Shown here: piece after piece, positions 11,281 to 21,759 of the stretch
Layout of the letters: every line of letters starts with the position of its first letter
How positions within the stretch are numbered: position 1 is the first letter of the stretch
Made by a program: the position numbers and the translations under genes
The notes under the pieces: model-generated
Told to the model about the DNA's origin: nothing
Seen by the model: the letters and a program-made list of their open reading frames with translations, nothing else
The model's database searches: none
Source of the DNA: Cyanobacteria bacterium RM1_2_2
GTDB lineage: Bacteria > Cyanobacteriota > Cyanobacteriia > Elainellales > Elainellaceae
Length of the DNA stretch: 64,000 bases
Assembly: GCA_012033495.1 (NCBI GenBank)
Contig: JAAUQT010000003.1
Span: forward strand, 1-64,000
Direction: 5' to 3'

Positions 11281-11970
11281 GTGCTGGAACCGCTTCTCTT
11301 TCTGATTGGATTAGCTGGGGCGGCGTTCATCATCTATGCCTTCCACGTCATGAAGCTGCTCAATCGCACGGCTCGAGTGCTGGCGATCAGTGGGCTGATG
11401 CTGCTAACCATTCTGTTTGGGAATCAAATTTTTGCCCCTAGGCAATATGGTACGACTCCGAATAACGCGGCTCCGAATAATGCGGCTCCGAACTTCCCCT
11501 TCATCGACAACAATCGCGTTAGCCCAAGAGCGGTTCCAGGTTGGCAAGAAACGCCTCTCATTATCCTCGAACTCATCCTTGCAGAAATCGGAAATTTTGG
11601 TGGTTCAGCGCCCGTCACGCCGTCACCCGCCACGCCGTCGCCCAGTCCAGCCGACCAAATTCCAACACCTGTGCCCGCTACTCCCCCCATTAGCCCGCCC
11701 CTGTCTCCGTCTCCCGCCGGGCCTCCCTCTGTTTCACCTAGCCCGACGACGCCTAGTCCGGTGCAGCCTATGCCGACGCCTAGCCCGACGCCGCCGGTTC
11801 AACCCTCTCCTGATCCCTATCCTGATCGGTATCCTGACAATTCTTATCCCGACGATCCTTACCCAGGCGATCCCTATCCGACTCCTGCCCCAACTCCTCA
11901 CCCGTCTCAGCCGGCTCCGGATGGGCGACCGTCTAGACCGCGACCCAAGCCAATTCCAGGGTGGTGGTAG
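11281..11970 (+). CDS. Membrane-anchored Pro-rich protein with Asp/Tyr/Pro tail
   Basis: N-terminal TMs, SPATPSPSPADQ..., PYPDRYPDNSYPDDPYPGDPYP. Confidence 0.65.
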   Translation: MLEPLLFLIGLAGAAFIIYAFHVMKLLNRTARVLAISGLMLLTILFGNQIFAPRQYGTTPNNAAPNNAAPNFPFIDNNRVSPRAVPGWQETPLIILELILAEIGNFGGSAPVTPSPATPSPSPADQIPTPVPATPPISPPLSPSPAGPPSVSPSPTTPSPVQPMPTPSPTPPVQPSPDPYPDRYPDNSYPDDPYPGDPYPTPAPTPHPSQPAPDGRPSRPRPKPIPGWW

Positions 11971-12121
11971 CAGTAAGCTCCGTGGGCAAGTTGGGCGGAG
12001 TGCCTGACTCACTGAACTTCCCTGAATTTGAGCCACTCAAAAGAGTTACCCAAATGGCGCCAAATTTTGTAGTAATGATGAGAGGGGGTGTTACGCCTCA
12101 GTTGCATTGGGAGTTGGCAGC

Positions 12122-14119
12122 ATGAATTCAACGAGTGATGTTCTGGTTATGGGTGGCGGGGTCATTGGGTTATCTATCGCTACAGAATTGCGGCTCCGAG
12201 GTGCAACCGTCACTGTGTTGAGCCGCGATCAGGAGGCGGCAAGCTTGGCGGCGGCTGGCATGTTGGCTCCGGGAGCAGAGGCAATTTGCGAAAGCCCCAT
12301 GCGGGATTTGTGCCTGCGTAGCCTGAGTTTGTATCCAAACTGGATCGGCAAATTAGAAGATGTGAGCGGCATGTCGGCAGATTATTGGCCCTGCGGGATT
12401 TTGGCTCCGGTGTTTGGGGCAGAAGCGCTGGAAAAGCCAGCCTCGAATCCTGCCTGCCTATGGCTCAACCAGAGTGCAATTCACAGCATTCAGCCGGGAC
12501 TCAATCCGGCGGTGGTTGGCGGCAGATGGTTTCCGGAGGAAGGGCAGGTCGATAACCGCGCGCTCATGCGGGTGTTGCAGCAGGCGGTTCAGAGTTTAGG
12601 AGTCCAGATCCAAGCTGGGGTTGAAGTAACGGCAATCCAGCAGCAGCACGGACAGGTGGTTAGCGTTCGGTCAACCGCAGGCGATTGGCAGGCAGGGCAC
12701 TATGTTTTGGCAACGGGGGCTTGGTCGGCCGCGCTGTTGCCGGTTCCGGTGCAGCCTCGTAAAGGGCAAATGCTCTCCGTGCAAATGCCTGATCGCTCAG
12801 TTGAGCCGTCCTTACATCGGGTGTTGTATGGCGAAGAAATTTACATTGTGCCGCGACGAGACGGGCGAATTGTAATTGGAGCCACCAATGAATCAGTTGG
12901 GTTCACGCCTCACAACACCCCGCGCGGAGTTCAGACGTTGCTCAATGCCGCCATCAAGCTCTACCCAACTTTGGGCGATCTGCCGATTCTGGAATGTTGG
13001 TGGGGGTTCCGTCCAGCAACGCCGGATGAATTACCGATTTTAGGCGCAAGCCCATGCGAGAATTTGACCTTTGCCACCGGGCATTACCGGAATGGTATTT
13101 TGCTGGCTCCGATTACGGCCAAGCTGATTGCGGAGACCGTTTGGCAGCAGCAGCCCGACCCGCTGTTACGGCATTTCTCTTGGCAACGATTTTATGCCGA
13201 CTCAAATCCTGCACTTCTGCCCGCTGTGAATTCCCCTGATTCTGCTAACTCCATTTCTTCATCTAACATGCTGCAATATTCTACTCCCCCATCTCCCCCA
13301 TCTCCCCTATCTCCCCCCATCCCCGATCCCAAACCGCTGATCATCGCTGGTCGGCCTTTTCGCTCACGCCTAATGACGGGCACTGGCAAATATCGAAACT
13401 TTGATCAGATGCGGCAAAGTGTGGCGGCGAGTGGCTGTGAAATTGTGACGGTAGCCGTGCGGCGAGTCCAAACCAATGCGCCCGGACATGAAGGGCTAGC
13501 CGAAGCCATTGACTGGAGCCAAATCTGGATGTTGCCCAATACCGCAGGCTGCAAAACGGCTGAGGAAGCCATTCGGGTCGCGCGATTAGGACGCGAGATG
13601 GCGAAGCTGCTAGGGCAAGAAGACAACAATTTTGTCAAGCTGGAGGTGATTCCCGATGCCAAATACCTGCTGCCCGACCCAATCGGGACGCTGGAAGCCG
13701 CAGAGAAACTGGTGAAAGAAGGGTTTGCGGTGTTGCCTTACATCAATGCCGATCCGTTGCTAGCAAAACGCCTGGAAGAGGCAGGCTGCGCCACGGTAAT
13801 GCCGCTTGGCTCGCCGATTGGTTCCGGTCAAGGCATTAAGAACACGGCAAATATTCAAATCATCATCGAGAATGCCAAAATTCCGGTGGTGGTGGATGCC
13901 GGAATTGGAGCACCCAGCGAAGCAGCGCAGGCCATGGAGATGGGAGCCGATGCGCTGTTGATCAATACTGCAATTGCTCAGGCAGAAAATCCGGCGATGA
14001 TGGCACAGGCGATGGGGATGGCAACCGTGGCGGGCAGAATGGCCTATCTGGCGGGCAGAATTCCGGTGAAGACCTACGCGAGTGCTAGCTCACCGCTGAC
14101 CGGAACAGTGACAAGCTGA
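12122..14119 (+). CDS. thiO/thiG: Bifunctional glycine oxidase ThiO / thiazole synthase ThiG fusion
   Basis: FAD motif [21 protein letters not shown] plus C-terminal ThiG ([64 protein letters not shown]). Confidence 0.95.
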   Translation: MNSTSDVLVMGGGVIGLSIATELRLRGATVTVLSRDQEAASLAAAGMLAPGAEAICESPMRDLCLRSLSLYPNWIGKLEDVSGMSADYWPCGILAPVFGAEALEKPASNPACLWLNQSAIHSIQPGLNPAVVGGRWFPEEGQVDNRALMRVLQQAVQSLGVQIQAGVEVTAIQQQHGQVVSVRSTAGDWQAGHYVLATGAWSAALLPVPVQPRKGQMLSVQMPDRSVEPSLHRVLYGEEIYIVPRRDGRIVIGATNESVGFTPHNTPRGVQTLLNAAIKLYPTLGDLPILECWWGFRPATPDELPILGASPCENLTFATGHYRNGILLAPITAKLIAETVWQQQPDPLLRHFSWQRFYADSNPALLPAVNSPDSANSISSSNMLQYSTPPSPPSPLSPPIPDPKPLIIAGRPFRSRLMTGTGKYRNFDQMRQSVAASGCEIVTVAVRRVQTNAPGHEGLAEAIDWSQIWMLPNTAGCKTAEEAIRVARLGREMAKLLGQEDNNFVKLEVIPDAKYLLPDPIGTLEAAEKLVKEGFAVLPYINADPLLAKRLEEAGCATVMPLGSPIGSGQGIKNTANIQIIIENAKIPVVVDAGIGAPSEAAQAMEMGADALLINTAIAQAENPAMMAQAMGMATVAGRMAYLAGRIPVKTYASASSPLTGTVTS

Positions 14120-14160
14120 CGGGCAAAATTCAAATTTGAACGAGACAGCGCCAGCCATTT

Positions 14161-14200
14161 AAGTAGCAGATCCCCGAAATCTCGAAAATTCCGGGGATCT
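14161..14200. terminator. Hairpin between convergent genes (candidate terminator)
   Basis: agatccccgaa...ttccggggatct inverted repeat between thiO/G and ndhB. Confidence 0.5.
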
Positions 14201-14207
14201 CGTCAAG

Positions 14208-14280
14208 GGTTTAGGTAAAACGGGGTGCTGGGGTAGAACCCCTAGCTGGAGACTACGCCCCCAAACTCCCTTGCCCTAAA
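14208..14280 (-). repeat. Diverged or partial family D repeat
   Basis: acggggtgctggggtagaacccctagctggagactacgcccc resembles the reverse complement of 38060-38120. Confidence 0.55.
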
Positions 14281-14312
14281 CTTTTTGCGTAAGCGCCATG
14301 ATTGATAGACGA

Positions 14313-15896
14313 CTATCGAGCTTCGGTCGGAGGCTGCACTGCAACAGGTTGAGCGATTGGCATCAGCGATTGCTGTAAAAAGGCAGTGCGGGCAACCGAG
14401 CCATTAGCCAAGTTAAACAGCGGATTGGACAGAATTCCGGCTAAGGAAGTGGCAACCAAACAAATTGCCAAACCGACTTGCAAGGGGCGCATTCCGGGCA
14501 GCGTCCAGCGGATGGGCGGATAGTTCTGCACCGCTTCCGACATTTCCTCCGGTTCCTTCACCACCATCATCTTGACGACGCGGATGTAGTAGTAGATCGA
14601 AATGACGCTCGTCAGCAAGCCCACCAACACCAGTCCGTAGGCTCCAGACTGCCAGCCTGCCCAAAACAGGTAGATTTTCCCAAAGAAGCCAGCTAGCGGC
14701 GGAATCCCGCCCAACGACAGCAAACAAAGGCTGAGGCAAAGCGTCAGGAAGGGATCTTTTTGGTAAAGCCCGCTGTATTCGCTGATTTCGTCGGTTCCGG
14801 TTCTGAGGGTAAACAAAATCACGCAGGCAAAGCCGCCCAGGTTCATAAACAGGTAGACCAGCATATAAAACACCATGCTGGAGTAGCCTGCCTCCGTGCC
14901 AATCACCAACCCAATCATCACAAACCCAGCTTGGGCAATCGACGAGTAGGCCAACATTCGCTTCATGCTGGTTTGGGCCAAGGCGACCACATTTCCCAAA
15001 ATCATGCTGAGTAGAGCCAAAGCCGTCAGCACAAAATGCCATTGCTCCGACACGGTGGGGAAGGCGTTGACCAGCAAGCGAATTGCCAGCGCAAATCCTG
15101 CCGCCTTAGACCCAACTGAAAGGAAAGCCACAACGGGCGTAGGAGAGCCTTCATACACATCGGGTGTCCATTGGTGAAATGGCACCGCGGCAATTTTGAA
15201 CGCGATGCCTGCGATGACAAATACCAGGGCAATCACCGCTCCCAAAGACTGATCGCCCGCATTTTCGATAATGCTAGCCGTGATGTAGCTGAGGCGCGTT
15301 TCGCCACCCGACAGCCCATACAGCAAGGAAACGCCGTAGAGGAAAATCGCCGAGCTTGCCGCTCCAATCAGCAAATATTTCAGCGCTGCCTCGTTCGATC
15401 GGGGGTCGCGTTTCATGTAGCCCGTCAGCAAATAGGACGAGATACTTAGAGTTTCCAGCGACACAAACACCATCACAAGTTCGTCGGCTCCTGAGAGAAA
15501 CATGCCGCCGATGGTTGCGGTAAGCAGAATCACCAGAAACTCGGCGAGGGCAGTTCCCGACTGCTCGATGTAGCGAACTGTAATCAAAATAGTGACGGCA
15601 GCAGCGAGGGCAATAATCCCTCGGAACACAATACTTAACGCATCGCTGTTAAAAGCACCCAGGAAGGAAACCGGATCGGCGTTACCCCACTGAAAGTAGA
15701 GCGCCCCGATCGCTGCTAGCAGCCCGGTGATGGCAACATAGGGTGTCCAGCGAGCCGAAGCCCGCCCTACAATTAAATCTCCCACCAGAACCACCAGCAG
15801 GGTGACAATCACAATTCCCTCTGGCAGGATAGTTCCAGCGTTTAACTGAGCAGCAAGATTGGCAAAATCCATAAGCGTTAGGCTGGTTGAGTGCAA
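14313..15896 (-). CDS. ndhB: NAD(P)H-quinone oxidoreductase subunit 2 (NdhB)
   Basis: Multi-[39 protein letters not shown]. Confidence 0.96.
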   Translation of the reverse strand: MHSTSLTLMDFANLAAQLNAGTILPEGIVIVTLLVVLVGDLIVGRASARWTPYVAITGLLAAIGALYFQWGNADPVSFLGAFNSDALSIVFRGIIALAAAVTILITVRYIEQSGTALAEFLVILLTATIGGMFLSGADELVMVFVSLETLSISSYLLTGYMKRDPRSNEAALKYLLIGAASSAIFLYGVSLLYGLSGGETRLSYITASIIENAGDQSLGAVIALVFVIAGIAFKIAAVPFHQWTPDVYEGSPTPVVAFLSVGSKAAGFALAIRLLVNAFPTVSEQWHFVLTALALLSMILGNVVALAQTSMKRMLAYSSIAQAGFVMIGLVIGTEAGYSSMVFYMLVYLFMNLGGFACVILFTLRTGTDEISEYSGLYQKDPFLTLCLSLCLLSLGGIPPLAGFFGKIYLFWAGWQSGAYGLVLVGLLTSVISIYYYIRVVKMMVVKEPEEMSEAVQNYPPIRWTLPGMRPLQVGLAICLVATSLAGILSNPLFNLANGSVARTAFLQQSLMPIAQPVAVQPPTEAR

Positions 15897-16264
15897 GCAA
15901 TCCGGAAATTCTATATGTTTAGAGTAGAGGAAGTAACCTGTAATCAGGTTGGCTCTACTGCCAAATCGTTAAAAAGTCCTTCATAGAGGATCATACCGCT
16001 TACATCCAGCTAATCTGATTTCAATTTCGATGCAGATAGTACAAATCTTTGATTGTGCTGATATTAACTATAAATAGGAGATTTTTTTCCTGGCTTTTCT
16101 AGTGGCTCCATCCCGTCCATTTCGTCGCTAATCTCTAAGGGCAGGCTACCTTCGCAGAAGCCCTGCTTGCAGATTGTTGCTCTCTCTCGCTAAGTTGGAG
16201 TTCGCTTCATCCGCCCTGATTGCTACTCCCTTGCTACTCAATTGTCCTAGAACGCGATCGACCC

Positions 16265-18997
16265 ATGCCTAGTCTTGTTATCGTCGAATCCCCAACCAAA
16301 GCACGCACCATCCGCAACTATTTGCCCGCTGGGTATCAAGTTGAAGCCTCTATGGGGCATGTGCGCGATTTGCCTCAATCTGCCAGCGAAATTCCTGCCA
16401 ACGTCAAGGGGGAAGAGTGGGCAAAAATTGGTGTGAACATAGCGGCAGATTTTGATCCACTGTATGTTATCCCGCAGGACAAAAAGAAAGTGGTCAAAGC
16501 GCTGAAGGATGCCCTGAAAAACGCTGACGAACTGGTGCTGGCAACAGACGAAGACCGCGAAGGAGAAAGCATTAGCTGGCATTTGCTGCAAGTGCTTCAG
16601 CCCAAAGTGCCGATCAAGCGGATGGTCTTCCACGAAATTACTGAAGAAGCGATTCAGGCGGCGCTGCGCGATTGTCGCACCGTTGATGAGCAGGTCGTCC
16701 GCGCTCAAGAAACCCGCCGCATTCTCGATCGGTTGGTGGGCTACACGCTGTCGCCGCTGCTGTGGAAGAAAATTGCCTGGGGGCTGTCGGCAGGGCGAGT
16801 CCAGTCGGTGGCCGTGCGGCTGTTGGTGCGTCGAGAACGAGAACGCCGCGCTTTCCGCAAAGGCACCTATTGGGACTTGAAAGCCTCCCTCAGCCAGAAC
16901 AAGTTGCCCTTTGAAGCCAAGCTCGTCACCCTCAGAGGCACCCGGATCGCCACTGGAAGTGACTTCGACGAAGCCACCGGGCAAATTATCGCTGGACGGC
17001 AAGTGCTGCTGTTGGGCGAAGAGGAAGCCCACTCCCTGCAAGAACGGCTGCTCAGCGAAACTTGGACAGTTGCCAACCTGGAAGAACGCGCCTCCACGCG
17101 CAAACCCTCTGCGCCGTTCACCACCTCCACCCTGCAACAGGAAGCCAACCGCAAGCTGAGGCTCTCTGCCCGTGACACTATGCGCGTGGCCCAAAGCCTC
17201 TACGAGCAAGGCTACATCACCTACATGCGAACTGACTCGGTGAACCTCTCGCAGCAGGCCATTGCCGCCGCCCGCAACTGCGTCGAAAATATGTATGGCA
17301 AAGCTTACCTCAGTCCAGAACCGCGCCGCTATTCCACCAAAGCCAAAGGCGCTCAGGAAGCCCACGAAGCGATTCGTCCGGCGGGCAGCACCTTCCGCAC
17401 CCCGCAAGAAACCGGACTCAAGGATCGGGAACTGCGGCTGTATGACCTGATCTGGAAGCGCACGGTGGCCACCCAAATGGCAGAAGCCCGGCAAACCCAC
17501 ATTACGGTACAAATTCAGGTGGGCGATGCAGGCTTCCGGGCGACGGGCAAACGGATCGACTTTCCGGGCTTCTTCCGAGCCTACGTGGAAGGATCAGATG
17601 ATCCGAATGCGGCGATTGAAGATCAGGAAGTGATTTTGCCGCCGCTGAAAGTGGGCGACCATCCAACCTGCGAAGAACTGGAAGCGATTGATCACGAAAC
17701 CCAGCCTCCAGCCCGATACACCGAAGCTTCGCTGGTGAAAACCCTGGAAAACGAAGGCATTGGGCGACCTAGCACCTACGCCAGCATCATCGGCACGATC
17801 ATCGACCGGGGTTATGCCCAAATGGTGAACAACAGCCTCGTGCCGACCTTCACGGCGTTTGCAGTGACATCGCTGCTCGAAAAGCATTTCCCCGATCTGG
17901 TAGATACCAGCTTCACTGCGCGGATGGAGCGCACGCTAGACGAAATTTCTACTGGCGAAGCGAAATGGTTGCCCTATCTGCGCCAGTTTTATTTGGGAGA
18001 GACTGGACTAGAAACCCAGGTGAAACAGCAGGAAAGCCAGATCGATCCCAATGAAGCCCGCATGGTAGAGCTCGAAGGCATCGATGCGAAAGTCCGGATC
18101 GGGCGCTATGGGGCCTACATTGAAGTGGGCGAGGGTGAAGACTTGGTAAAGGCAACCCTGCCGCAAGACATCACCCCTGGCGATCTTGACCCAGAGCAGG
18201 TAGAAATTCTGCTGCGTCAGAAAACCGAAGGCCCCGACAAAATTGGGCTGCATCCCGAAACCGGAGAGCCGATTTATCAGCGCATTGGCCCTTACGGCCC
18301 CTATGTCCAACTCGGCGACGAAACCGAGTCCAACCCGAAACCTAAACGCGCTTCTTTGCCCAAAGGCATGAATCCACAGGAAGTTTCGCTGGAAACGGCG
18401 GTCAATTTGCTAGCTTTGCCTCGTCTATTAGGAAACCACCCGGAAACGGGAGCTAAAATTCAGGCGAACCTGGGGCGGTTTGGCCCCTACGTCGTGCATG
18501 ATCAAGGCAAAAACGGCAAAGACTACCGTTCCCTTAAAGGAGACGACAGTGTGCTGACTATTACTCTGGGGCGGGCGTTAGAACTTTTGGCAGAACCGAA
18601 AGCCGGACGAGGACGTGGCAAAACTGCGGCAAAACCGCTGCGGGAGTTGGGCGCTCATCCAGAAGACAGCGAACCTGTCAATATTTACGATGGCCCCTAT
18701 GGCCCCTACATCAAGCATGGCAAGGTGAATGCTTCTTTGCCAGAAGGTGAAACGGTGGAAGCCATTTCGATGGATGCCGCAGTCAGTGCGCTGGCAGCTA
18801 AAGCAGGCAGTAAGAGTAAATCCAGTCGAGGCAGCAAATCGGCCGCTAAATCGAATACTAAATCAACTGCAAAATCAACGACTAGCAAAACCTCTACTGC
18901 TAACCGCTCGGCTGCAAAGAAGACGACTAAATCTGCGACAAAAACCACAAAAACTAGCAGCAAAACCTCACGGTCAAGCAAATCAGCGAAAGACTGA
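16265..18997 (+). CDS. topA: DNA topoisomerase I
   Basis: [42 protein letters not shown]-terminal repeats and K/S/T-rich tail. Confidence 0.97.
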   Translation: MPSLVIVESPTKARTIRNYLPAGYQVEASMGHVRDLPQSASEIPANVKGEEWAKIGVNIAADFDPLYVIPQDKKKVVKALKDALKNADELVLATDEDREGESISWHLLQVLQPKVPIKRMVFHEITEEAIQAALRDCRTVDEQVVRAQETRRILDRLVGYTLSPLLWKKIAWGLSAGRVQSVAVRLLVRRERERRAFRKGTYWDLKASLSQNKLPFEAKLVTLRGTRIATGSDFDEATGQIIAGRQVLLLGEEEAHSLQERLLSETWTVANLEERASTRKPSAPFTTSTLQQEANRKLRLSARDTMRVAQSLYEQGYITYMRTDSVNLSQQAIAAARNCVENMYGKAYLSPEPRRYSTKAKGAQEAHEAIRPAGSTFRTPQETGLKDRELRLYDLIWKRTVATQMAEARQTHITVQIQVGDAGFRATGKRIDFPGFFRAYVEGSDDPNAAIEDQEVILPPLKVGDHPTCEELEAIDHETQPPARYTEASLVKTLENEGIGRPSTYASIIGTIIDRGYAQMVNNSLVPTFTAFAVTSLLEKHFPDLVDTSFTARMERTLDEISTGEAKWLPYLRQFYLGETGLETQVKQQESQIDPNEARMVELEGIDAKVRIGRYGAYIEVGEGEDLVKATLPQDITPGDLDPEQVEILLRQKTEGPDKIGLHPETGEPIYQRIGPYGPYVQLGDETESNPKPKRASLPKGMNPQEVSLETAVNLLALPRLLGNHPETGAKIQANLGRFGPYVVHDQGKNGKDYRSLKGDDSVLTITLGRALELLAEPKAGRGRGKTAAKPLRELGAHPEDSEPVNIYDGPYGPYIKHGKVNASLPEGETVEAISMDAAVSALAAKAGSKSKSSRGSKSAAKSNTKSTAKSTTSKTSTANRSAAKKTTKSATKTTKTSSKTSRSSKSAKD

Positions 18998-19594
18998 CAT
19001 CCTCCCGACGCTGATGCTACGCATACAGCGCGGGGTTCCTCCTTCACCCAGCCGACTTGTCCAAACCAATTGCTTGATTTCCGTATGTCCTACGGTATTT
19101 ATTCCAACCAATCTCAGCCCCTTCTCCAAAATGTTCCACGCTGCGTTTTCGTCTTTGCATCGGACAGAGCCGCAGTGAGGACAAACATGAGTTCGGGTAC
19201 TCAAACTCTTTTGAACGGGCTGTTTGCAATCAAAGCAATCAATCGTGGTGTTCTGGGGTGGGACGGGTTGCTGCACTTTGCCAAAGATTTGGGCATAGTA
19301 TTTCACCCAATCGATAAACACGCTCCAGGCTGCATCACTAATTGATTTAGCCAGATGATGATTGCGAACCATATTCCGCACCTGCAAGTTCTCGTAGGCA
19401 ATCAAGTCGCTAGACATGACCAACGCACGGGCTTGTTTCACAGCCCAGTCTTTACGCTGCCGACTTACTTTCAGGTGTTGCCGTCCCAGACGATTAATCG
19501 CTTTTCTGCGATGCTTAGAGCAATATCTGACTCTTCGTGATGAAGTAGAAGCATTGTCAACCTTAAGGAGGAGAAATTGACTCTGTTTGTTCAC
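18983..19594 (-). pseudogene. tnpB: TnpB (IS200/IS605-type OrfB) C-terminal fragment
   Basis: IAYENLQVRNMV, zinc-finger CFDC...CPHCG, KDENAAWNIL; lacks the N-terminal half and RuvC-I. Confidence 0.85.
18985..19048 (-). other. Candidate IS605 right end / omega-RNA scaffold hairpin
   Basis: ctgacatcctcccgacgctgatgc...gcgcggggttcctcctt at the tnpB 3' end, typical of IS605-type right ends. Confidence 0.5.
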
Positions 19595-19667
19595 TTCCCT
19601 TCAGCAATTGCCACCTCCATTGCTCAGGGTAAAGTGGAGGGGCAGTGTTGAAACTGAGGGCAACTTT

Positions 19668-19943
19668 ATGGCAATTCGTCAACGACGTTACAGCAAAGAA
19701 GAGATAGCCCGACGAGGTCAAGAACTGTATGAGTCAGGCATTCGGCAGCAAGTCGAAGCGGGCAATGAGGGCAAAATAGTGGCGATCGACATTGAAACCG
19801 GAGATTTTGAGGTCGATGAAAATGTGGTGCCCGCAACCAATCGACTGTTTGAGCGACATCCCGATGCCCAACCTTGGGTGATTCGGATCGGGCATCGCGC
19901 CGTCGATCATTTTGGGGCGCGATGCCTGAAGAAAAATCAATGA
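19668..19943 (+). CDS. Small hydrophilic protein, first gene of a two-gene cassette with a retropepsin-like protease
   Basis: MAIRQRRYSKEEIARRGQELYESGIRQQVEAGNEGKIVAIDIETGDFEVDE; stop overlaps the next ATG (ATGA). Confidence 0.7.
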   Translation: MAIRQRRYSKEEIARRGQELYESGIRQQVEAGNEGKIVAIDIETGDFEVDENVVPATNRLFERHPDAQPWVIRIGHRAVDHFGARCLKKNQ

Positions 19944-20308
19944 TGCAGGGAGTTGTGAATTTACGGCGTGAAGCAATTCTGGCTGTTGTAGTTGGCAGTT
20001 TGAATCGACAATTGTAAGCAATTGATACTGTGATTGATACAGGATTCAGTGGATTTCTGTCTTTACCTTCTGCAATCATCACCACTCTGAATTTACCTTG
20101 GAGTGCTTCTGATATTGTCACATTGGGCGATGGAAGCGAAGCTCTGTTTGATTTGTACACTGCGGTTGTAATTTGGGATGGGCAATACCGCGACATTTAT
20201 ATTGCAGAATCAGAAACAGAACCTCTGCTCGGAATGGCGATGCTCTACGATTATCGATTGCAGGTTGATGCTGTTGAGGGTGGTATCGTCAAAATCGAGG
20301 CTTTGTGA
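19940..20308 (+). pseudogene. Clan AA (retropepsin-like) aspartic protease ORF with in-frame TAA at 20015
   Basis: MMQGVVNLRREAILAVVVGSLNRQL*AIDTVIDTGFSGFLSLP...DIYIAESETEPLLGMAML. Confidence 0.7.
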
Positions 20309-20405
20309 TCCTTGCTGAAAGCGATCGGTGAGGCACGGTCTAACAACTCAGTGGAGCGGACGATACCAAGCCTTTGTGCTCCGTTTCGGTCATACCTGCC
20401 GCCGC

Positions 20406-20759
20406 TCACTTTAGCCGATAGCAGAACCAGGCGCGTTCCGCACCTGCCTGTCTTGCCATCGAATTCAGCCTGCTTGCCCATTCAAATTCTTTTGCCAATA
20501 CAGCACAGAGCTTAGAGAGGTCATATTGATCTACCTCTTTGTTATCTATCCAATAGCGCACACATTTATTGCGAATGAACTGAGCGGTTCTAATCGCGTC
20601 ATCCCTCTGACCAACAGCGTCCAAAATGGTTAGGTGATTCTCCATTAAGTGACATAGAATGACAAGCTTAAGCTCATTGCACCAGTCATAAATGGCAGCA
20701 TTCTCTGAACCTAGTGAACAAAATTTGTATTGGGTTGAGCATGTCAACCTGCTGCGCAA
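20406..20759 (-). pseudogene. tnpB: TnpB N-terminal fragment
   Basis: DDAIRTAQFIRNKCVRYWIDNKEVDQYDLSKLCAVLAKEFEWASRLNSMARQAGAERAW resembles the TnpB N-terminal domain. Confidence 0.75.
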
Positions 20760-21165
20760 GAGTTTTCGTCAGTTGATCGGGCGCGATTTGGCTGATTCTG
20801 CTCTCAGTTCAGTGGAAGCCGCGAAGCAAATTTACTGTGCGCCGTTTGTGGTGGTGTCTCATGACACCGCTGCTGATCCAATCTTCAATTACGGCAATCG
20901 GGCTGCCCAACAGTTGTTTGAAATGAGTTGGCAAGAGTTAACTACACTGCCTTCCCGCCAATCGGCTGAACCGCCAAATCGTGAAGAACGCGCGCGATTG
21001 CTAGCCGTTGTCTCTATGCAGGGATTCATTGAAAACTATGCAGGCATTCGGATTTCTAAAAGCGGCAGACGGTTCCGCATTGAACAGGTTACAGTGTGGA
21101 ATCTGAACGTCAATGGCTCTTATTTAGGGCAGGCGGCTGTCTATAGCAATTGGACATATTTGTAA
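20692..21165 (+). CDS. MEKHLA-domain (PAS-related) protein
   Basis: SALSSVEAAKQIYCAPFVVVSHDTAADPIFNYGNRAAQQLFEMSWQELTTLPSRQSAEP. Confidence 0.8.
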   Translation: MAAFSEPSEQNLYWVEHVNLLRKSFRQLIGRDLADSALSSVEAAKQIYCAPFVVVSHDTAADPIFNYGNRAAQQLFEMSWQELTTLPSRQSAEPPNREERARLLAVVSMQGFIENYAGIRISKSGRRFRIEQVTVWNLNVNGSYLGQAAVYSNWTYL

Positions 21166-21179
21166 AGAACTTGGTAATG

Positions 21180-21551
21180 CTACTTTGAATTTACTTCCGT
21201 AAGTTCAATCATATTACCATCTGGATCTTGGACAAACAAAGCAGGACGCCCAGAAGCACTAGGCTGTAAATCATAGCCATGCGCGATCAGTTCAGACTTG
21301 GCAGCAGCCAAATCCTCTACCGCTAGGGCGAGGTGCGGATTGCGCCCCCATTTTTCTACATTTTGCAGCTTCGGTGTGATGCTGGTATCGACAATCAAAT
21401 GAACCTGAATGTTACCTAGCTGATACCAAACTCCGGGAAATTTCAGAATTCGATCTACCTTTTCCAATCCTAAAACCTGTCCATAAAACTGTTCTGCCCG
21501 CTCTAAATCAGAGACTAAAATGGCTGTGTGCAAATAATGGCTAATTTTCAT
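21180..21551 (-). CDS. VOC/glyoxalase family protein
   Basis: LHTAILVSDLERAEQFYGQVLGLEKV...FVQDPDGNMIELTE. Confidence 0.88.
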   Translation of the reverse strand: MKISHYLHTAILVSDLERAEQFYGQVLGLEKVDRILKFPGVWYQLGNIQVHLIVDTSITPKLQNVEKWGRNPHLALAVEDLAAAKSELIAHGYDLQPSASGRPALFVQDPDGNMIELTEVNSK

Positions 21552-21759
21552 AAGTTTTTATCTCAACTGCTTTTCTCGATAGTCCATTCACTAACGTGCA
21601 CAAAAAATATCCAATACTTTACCATTTTGCTATCCATGGCATCTATTGTATAGGTATCACCATCGCCAGCGCATTTAGGACATTGGAGATCAGAGGAATG
21701 TGGGCGAAGCCCCAGCCTCAGCAGTTTTCTCTACCCATTGATGCGGCTTTACCCGTTGC

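Noticed and set aside
11417-12036. Alternative-frame Arg/Leu/Pro-rich ORFs (196 aa plus, 100 aa minus)
   Set aside because: Frame-shifted readings of the low-complexity gene 11281-11970
12000-12122. TPP riboswitch upstream of thiO-thiG
   Set aside because: Conserved CUGAGA / ACCUGAUC-type THI-box sequence not found in the leader
16247-17512. 421-aa minus-strand ORF
   Set aside because: Lies fully antisense to topA; composition reads as a shadow of topA codon bias with no recognisable domain
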